This document shows positions 38,651 to 41,371 of a stretch of 41,371 nucleotides of DNA, in pieces. This DNA comes from Bacteroidales bacterium. GTDB taxonomy: Bacteria; Bacteroidota; Bacteroidia; Bacteroidales; UBA932. The position numbers and the translations under genes are program-made. The number at the start of each line of letters is the position of its first letter. The stretch's first letter is position 1. The notes under the pieces were generated by a model that had not been told where the DNA came from, searched no databases, and saw only the letters and a list, made by a program, of their open reading frames with translations. Location: the NCBI GenBank assembly GCA_016290385.1, contig JAEETO010000009.1, positions 1 through 41,371 on the forward strand, given 5' to 3'.

Positions 38651-41176
38651 ATGAAAAAGACCCTTTACTTCATTTCCGCCCTCCTGCTGGCCGTAGGCAT
38701 GCTTCTCCAAAGTTGTGGCGAGAAGATTGAGCCCCAAATCACCCCTGTCACCCCTGTCAAACCAGAGGAGACACAGATCAAGACCCACACCATGTCCGTT
38801 GTCGCCGTCAAGAGCGAGATCGGCACCAAGGCGCTTTCCCTCACCGGAGGAACCATCAGCGCCACCTGGAAGACGGGCGACAAAGTCACCGTCTTCAACA
38901 AGACCCGGAACACGGATCTTGGCTTCCTGGAGGCCCAGGGAGACGGAGCCAGCACAACGCTCAAGGGCACGCTGAACGGCATTATCGAGGCGAATGACGC
39001 GCTGACGCTCAAGTTCCTGGACTCCAAATATTCAGAGCAGGACGGCACCCTGGCGTATATCGCCGCCTACTGCGATTGTTCCACGGCAGAGGTCACGGTA
39101 AAGAGTGCAACCGGCGGAACCGTCACTGCCACGGGCACGGCTACCTTCAGCCAGCATCAGGCCATTGTGGAATTCACGCTGGAAGAAAGCGACGGTACCG
39201 CTATCTCCAGTGGCGTGAAAAGCTGCACGGTCGTTGCCGGCGGGACAAGCATCAAAGTGGCTCCGGGCGCTGCGACGAATGTGCTCTACGTGGCCGTCCC
39301 CGCTTTCGACAAGGGCGCAATCAACTTGAGCGCTGTCGATCCCAACGGGGCCCCTCGCTCCTATGCTGAGGCGGGTGTGAGCCTTGAGAATGGGAAATAC
39401 TACCGGTTCGGCGTGAAGATGGACTGCATCGTCAAGAACGACAGCGAACTGTTTGCCGCCAATTCATCCAAGGTACCGAAGATCGTCCTGGGCGCGGACA
39501 TCAAGCTGTCGGGCCCGGACCACGTCGTCATCAGCGGCACGACGACCATCGATATGAGCGGGTATTCTATCGCAGGCTACAAGGCGGACAATGTCCCCGC
39601 CAGCCGCATCTTCTTCGTGGACCAGGGCAAATCCCTTACCTTGAACGGTCCCGGCACGCTGAAGGATGGCCATGCGGACGAGGGCGGTGCCATTTACAAC
39701 CGGGGCACGCTCGTCCTGAATGATATCACTTTCACGGGGTGCAGCGCCCATCGCGGCGGTGCCATCTATAATGAGGGCACGCTCTGTATGCAAGGCGCCA
39801 TTGTGGCCAACGACAACACCGGCGACGACAACCTCCCCGACAATGTGTTCCTGGCGAGCGGCAAGCTTATTACCGTGCAGGGGGCCTTTACGGAGGGCGC
39901 CCTCATCGGTGTAAAGCTGGGCGACGGTGCCGGATGCTTTACTGCCGGCTATTCCGCCCACAACGGTTCCCTGGACCCGGCCATGGTGTTCGTCCCCGAT
40001 GATGCTGCCTGCCATCTTTCCCTGCAGGAAGGTGAGGCCGGACTGGCCCCCGGGCGCTACTACAATGTCACCGAAGAGAGGAAGTATGCCTCGCTGAGTG
40101 TGTTGCTGGAGGCGACGGGACGCGACTTGTCGGAAGCCGAAGATCTTCTTCCCATGCTTTTCCCCGAACCCGAAAGTTCAGCCACCGCCATCAGCTATAC
40201 TTATCGTTCCGCTGACCCGCTGGGTTATCCGGTAGAGTTGTCAGCCGTCCTCTTCCTTCCCGATGCGGCATTGTATGAAAAGAAAGGTTTGACGGGTATC
40301 TGCCTGGCCAACCACGGCACCTTCTCCGCCAATGCCGAGTGCCCCACCATGTGCGCCCAGTTTGAGGAAGCCCTTGCCTGGAGGAATTTTGGCATAGTGA
40401 TGCCCGACTACTATGGCCTGGGCGTCACCGCCGATCGTCCGCAGATCTTCATGGACTCGGAAGCCGCGGCTCGGGAGAATATCGATGCCTATCTTGCCGC
40501 TGTCCAGCTGATGAACGACCTCAAAGTCAAAGTCCCCGGGAAAGTGTACAGTTTCGGCTACTCGCAGGGTGGCTTCAATTCGATGGCCAATCTCAAGTAT
40601 GTCGCGAACCATCCGGAGCTGAATGTCAGCTTCGACAAAGTGTTGTGCGGCGGCAGTCCCTTCAATGTAGAGATGACCTGGGATGCATACACCAGTGGAC
40701 TGTTCCGCAACGCCATCGCTTTCGTCCCCATGACTGTGATCGGCATCAACGAGACGCGGAAGCTGGGATTCGGATACGATGAATTTTTCAAGGGCAGCCT
40801 GCTCACAAACTGGCAGGAATGGTTCCTTTCCAAGAAATACACTACCTCGGACATGGACACCTTGCTGGGCACCAATGACGTGTCTGAAATCATGAGTGAT
40901 ACATTCATGAGCAAGACCGGGGATGCCTACAACGCCATTATCGATAACTGCCGACGTTTCTCGCTGACGTCCGGCTGGGTCCCGCCTGCCGGTACGAAGA
41001 TCCTTCTCTTTCATTCAAGGCAGGACGATACCGTCCCCTTTGACAATTTCACGGAAATGAAAGCATTTCTCGACGAGGTGGCCCCTGGTTGCTACACGGC
41101 ATACGAAGGTGACTACGGCGGACATATCTCAGCCATCCCCCGCTTCCTCGTCTCAACGCTTTCCGTATGGAGATAA
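38651..41176 (+). CDS. Multidomain surface lipoprotein: fimbrillin-like, beta-helix and lipase-like parts
   Basis: 841 residues. Lipobox LLQSC gives Cys22. Residues ~30-260 have fimbrillin-like layout (ISATWKTGDKVTVFNKTRN, TLKFLDSKYSEQDGTLAYIA), close in design to the lipoprotein at 23541. Residues ~270-420 look like a right-handed beta-helix (LTLNGPGTLKDGHADEGGAI, ITFTGCSAHRGGAIYNEGTL). From ~500 an alpha/beta hydrolase follows: SYTYRSADPLGYPVELSAVL, FGIVMPDYYGLG, nucleophile Ser638 in GYSQGG, acid Asp793 (RQDDTVP), His825 (YGGHIS), a complete triad resembling secretory lipases. It is a cell-surface esterase/lipase candidate on an adhesin-like base. Confidence 0.87.
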   Translation: MKKTLYFISALLLAVGMLLQSCGEKIEPQITPVTPVKPEETQIKTHTMSVVAVKSEIGTKALSLTGGTISATWKTGDKVTVFNKTRNTDLGFLEAQGDGASTTLKGTLNGIIEANDALTLKFLDSKYSEQDGTLAYIAAYCDCSTAEVTVKSATGGTVTATGTATFSQHQAIVEFTLEESDGTAISSGVKSCTVVAGGTSIKVAPGAATNVLYVAVPAFDKGAINLSAVDPNGAPRSYAEAGVSLENGKYYRFGVKMDCIVKNDSELFAANSSKVPKIVLGADIKLSGPDHVVISGTTTIDMSGYSIAGYKADNVPASRIFFVDQGKSLTLNGPGTLKDGHADEGGAIYNRGTLVLNDITFTGCSAHRGGAIYNEGTLCMQGAIVANDNTGDDNLPDNVFLASGKLITVQGAFTEGALIGVKLGDGAGCFTAGYSAHNGSLDPAMVFVPDDAACHLSLQEGEAGLAPGRYYNVTEERKYASLSVLLEATGRDLSEAEDLLPMLFPEPESSATAISYTYRSADPLGYPVELSAVLFLPDAALYEKKGLTGICLANHGTFSANAECPTMCAQFEEALAWRNFGIVMPDYYGLGVTADRPQIFMDSEAAARENIDAYLAAVQLMNDLKVKVPGKVYSFGYSQGGFNSMANLKYVANHPELNVSFDKVLCGGSPFNVEMTWDAYTSGLFRNAIAFVPMTVIGINETRKLGFGYDEFFKGSLLTNWQEWFLSKKYTTSDMDTLLGTNDVSEIMSDTFMSKTGDAYNAIIDNCRRFSLTSGWVPPAGTKILLFHSRQDDTVPFDNFTEMKAFLDEVAPGCYTAYEGDYGGHISAIPRFLVSTLSVWR

Positions 41177-41213
41177 AGAAAGCGCGTCAAAGTGACGGTG
41201 CCCACCGGGAACT

Positions 41214-41246
41214 AAAAAATCCAGCCTGAAAGACTGGATTTTTTTA
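41214..41246. terminator. Bidirectional terminator between the lipoprotein and tRNA-Leu genes
   Basis: AAAAAATCCAG (41214-41224), loop CCTGAAAGA, CTGGATTTTTT (41234-41244): an A-run, GC-containing stem, T-run arrangement that works in both directions. It can end the lipoprotein transcript (+) and the tRNA transcript (-). Confidence 0.85.
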
Positions 41247-41247
41247 G

Positions 41248-41331
41248 TGCCCGGAACAGGACTCGAACCTGCACAAACTTGCGTTTACTAGTCCCTGAAA
41301 CTAGCGCGTCTACCGATTCCGCCATCCGGGC
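41248..41331 (-). tRNA. tRNA-Leu (anticodon CAG)
   Basis: 84 bases on the minus strand. Acceptor arms GCCCGGA and TCCGGGC pair over 7 bp with discriminator A. D-arm GGCGGAATCGGTAGACGC is typical of tRNA-Leu. Anticodon stem CTAGT/ACTAG encloses loop TTCAGGG, anticodon CAG. A long variable arm (TAAACGCAAGTTTG) marks a class II tRNA. T-arm CAGG-TTCGAGT-CCTG. The CCA end is not encoded. A -7 box lies just upstream. Confidence 0.97.
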
Positions 41332-41347
41332 GAACCGTTAGGGACTG

Positions 41348-41355
41348 CAAAGGTA
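41348..41355 (-). promoter_or_regulatory. Candidate -7 element for tRNA-Leu (TACCTTTG)
   Basis: Minus-strand TACCTTTG, 17 bp before the tRNA 5' end. The -33 region would lie outside the window. Confidence 0.55.
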
Positions 41356-41371
41356 GTAAATAATTTCAAAC

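Overview
The window looks like a chromosomal segment from a GC-rich member of the Bacteroidales (Bacteroidota), probably from a gut or rumen lineage. This is inferred from gene content and control signals, with no database search. The supporting points are the many start sites preceded by the Bacteroidota -7 element TAnnTTTG, few clear Shine-Dalgarno sequences, many lipoproteins with short Bacteroidota-type signal peptides, a GldH-type lipoprotein, a PG0541-type protein behind an RND pump, BACON and leucine-rich-repeat surface lipoproteins, and a Bacteroidota-type SdhC. The backbone is GC-rich; the first ~3.5 kb is visibly more AT-rich and looks acquired.

Layout. 1-3.6 kb is an accessory region: a lipoprotein running off the edge, a membrane-anchored protein, an alpha/beta hydrolase broken by one in-frame amber codon, and a ParD/ParE toxin-antitoxin pair. 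Two copies of a ~135 bp non-coding repeat, each followed by a different inverted repeat, bracket the hydrolase and ParDE genes. 3.7-8.3 kb holds an SDR oxidoreductase, a GNAT acetyltransferase, a membrane acyltransferase translationally coupled to a dedicated acyl carrier protein, and a secreted M28 metallopeptidase. 8.4-14.3 kb is a complete RND efflux operon (TolC, adaptor, permease, PII-like PG0541 protein), followed by thioredoxin, a small beta-barrel protein and a polyprenyl diphosphate synthase to 16.2 kb. 16.2-19.6 kb is a minus-strand operon holB-ricT-gldH-trmB. 19.7-22.8 kb has a large lipoprotein facing the pyrH-frr operon.

22.8-23.5 kb is the longest stretch without a convincing gene and contains several strong perfect inverted repeats. 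23.5-25.3 kb carries a surface lipoprotein with a 51-residue ORF just upstream. 25.6-27.0 kb has two enzymes carrying lipoprotein signals: a cyclophilin-type isomerase and a peptide deformylase. 27.1-28.9 kb has a solitary SdhC, without the other subunits, meeting HemW tail to tail. 28.9-33.7 kb has a coiled-coil membrane protein, a small membrane protein, a DUF2007 protein, a BACON/LRR lipoprotein, a lipoprotein nitroreductase and a DUF3109 cysteine-rich protein. 33.9-41.2 kb has a TPR protein overlapping a U32 hydroxylase-like protein, an alanine/glycine symporter, a small secreted protein and an 841-residue lipoprotein fusing adhesin-like, beta-helix and lipase-like regions. A tRNA-Leu(CAG) closes the window.

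The most unusual features are non-coding: the 135 bp repeats with their hairpins, the hairpin-rich gap at 22.8-23.2 kb, a REP/REPIN-like family (26261-26345 and relatives), and a double palindrome inserted in frame near the end of the U32 gene. No rRNA, CRISPR array, transposase or integrase was seen.
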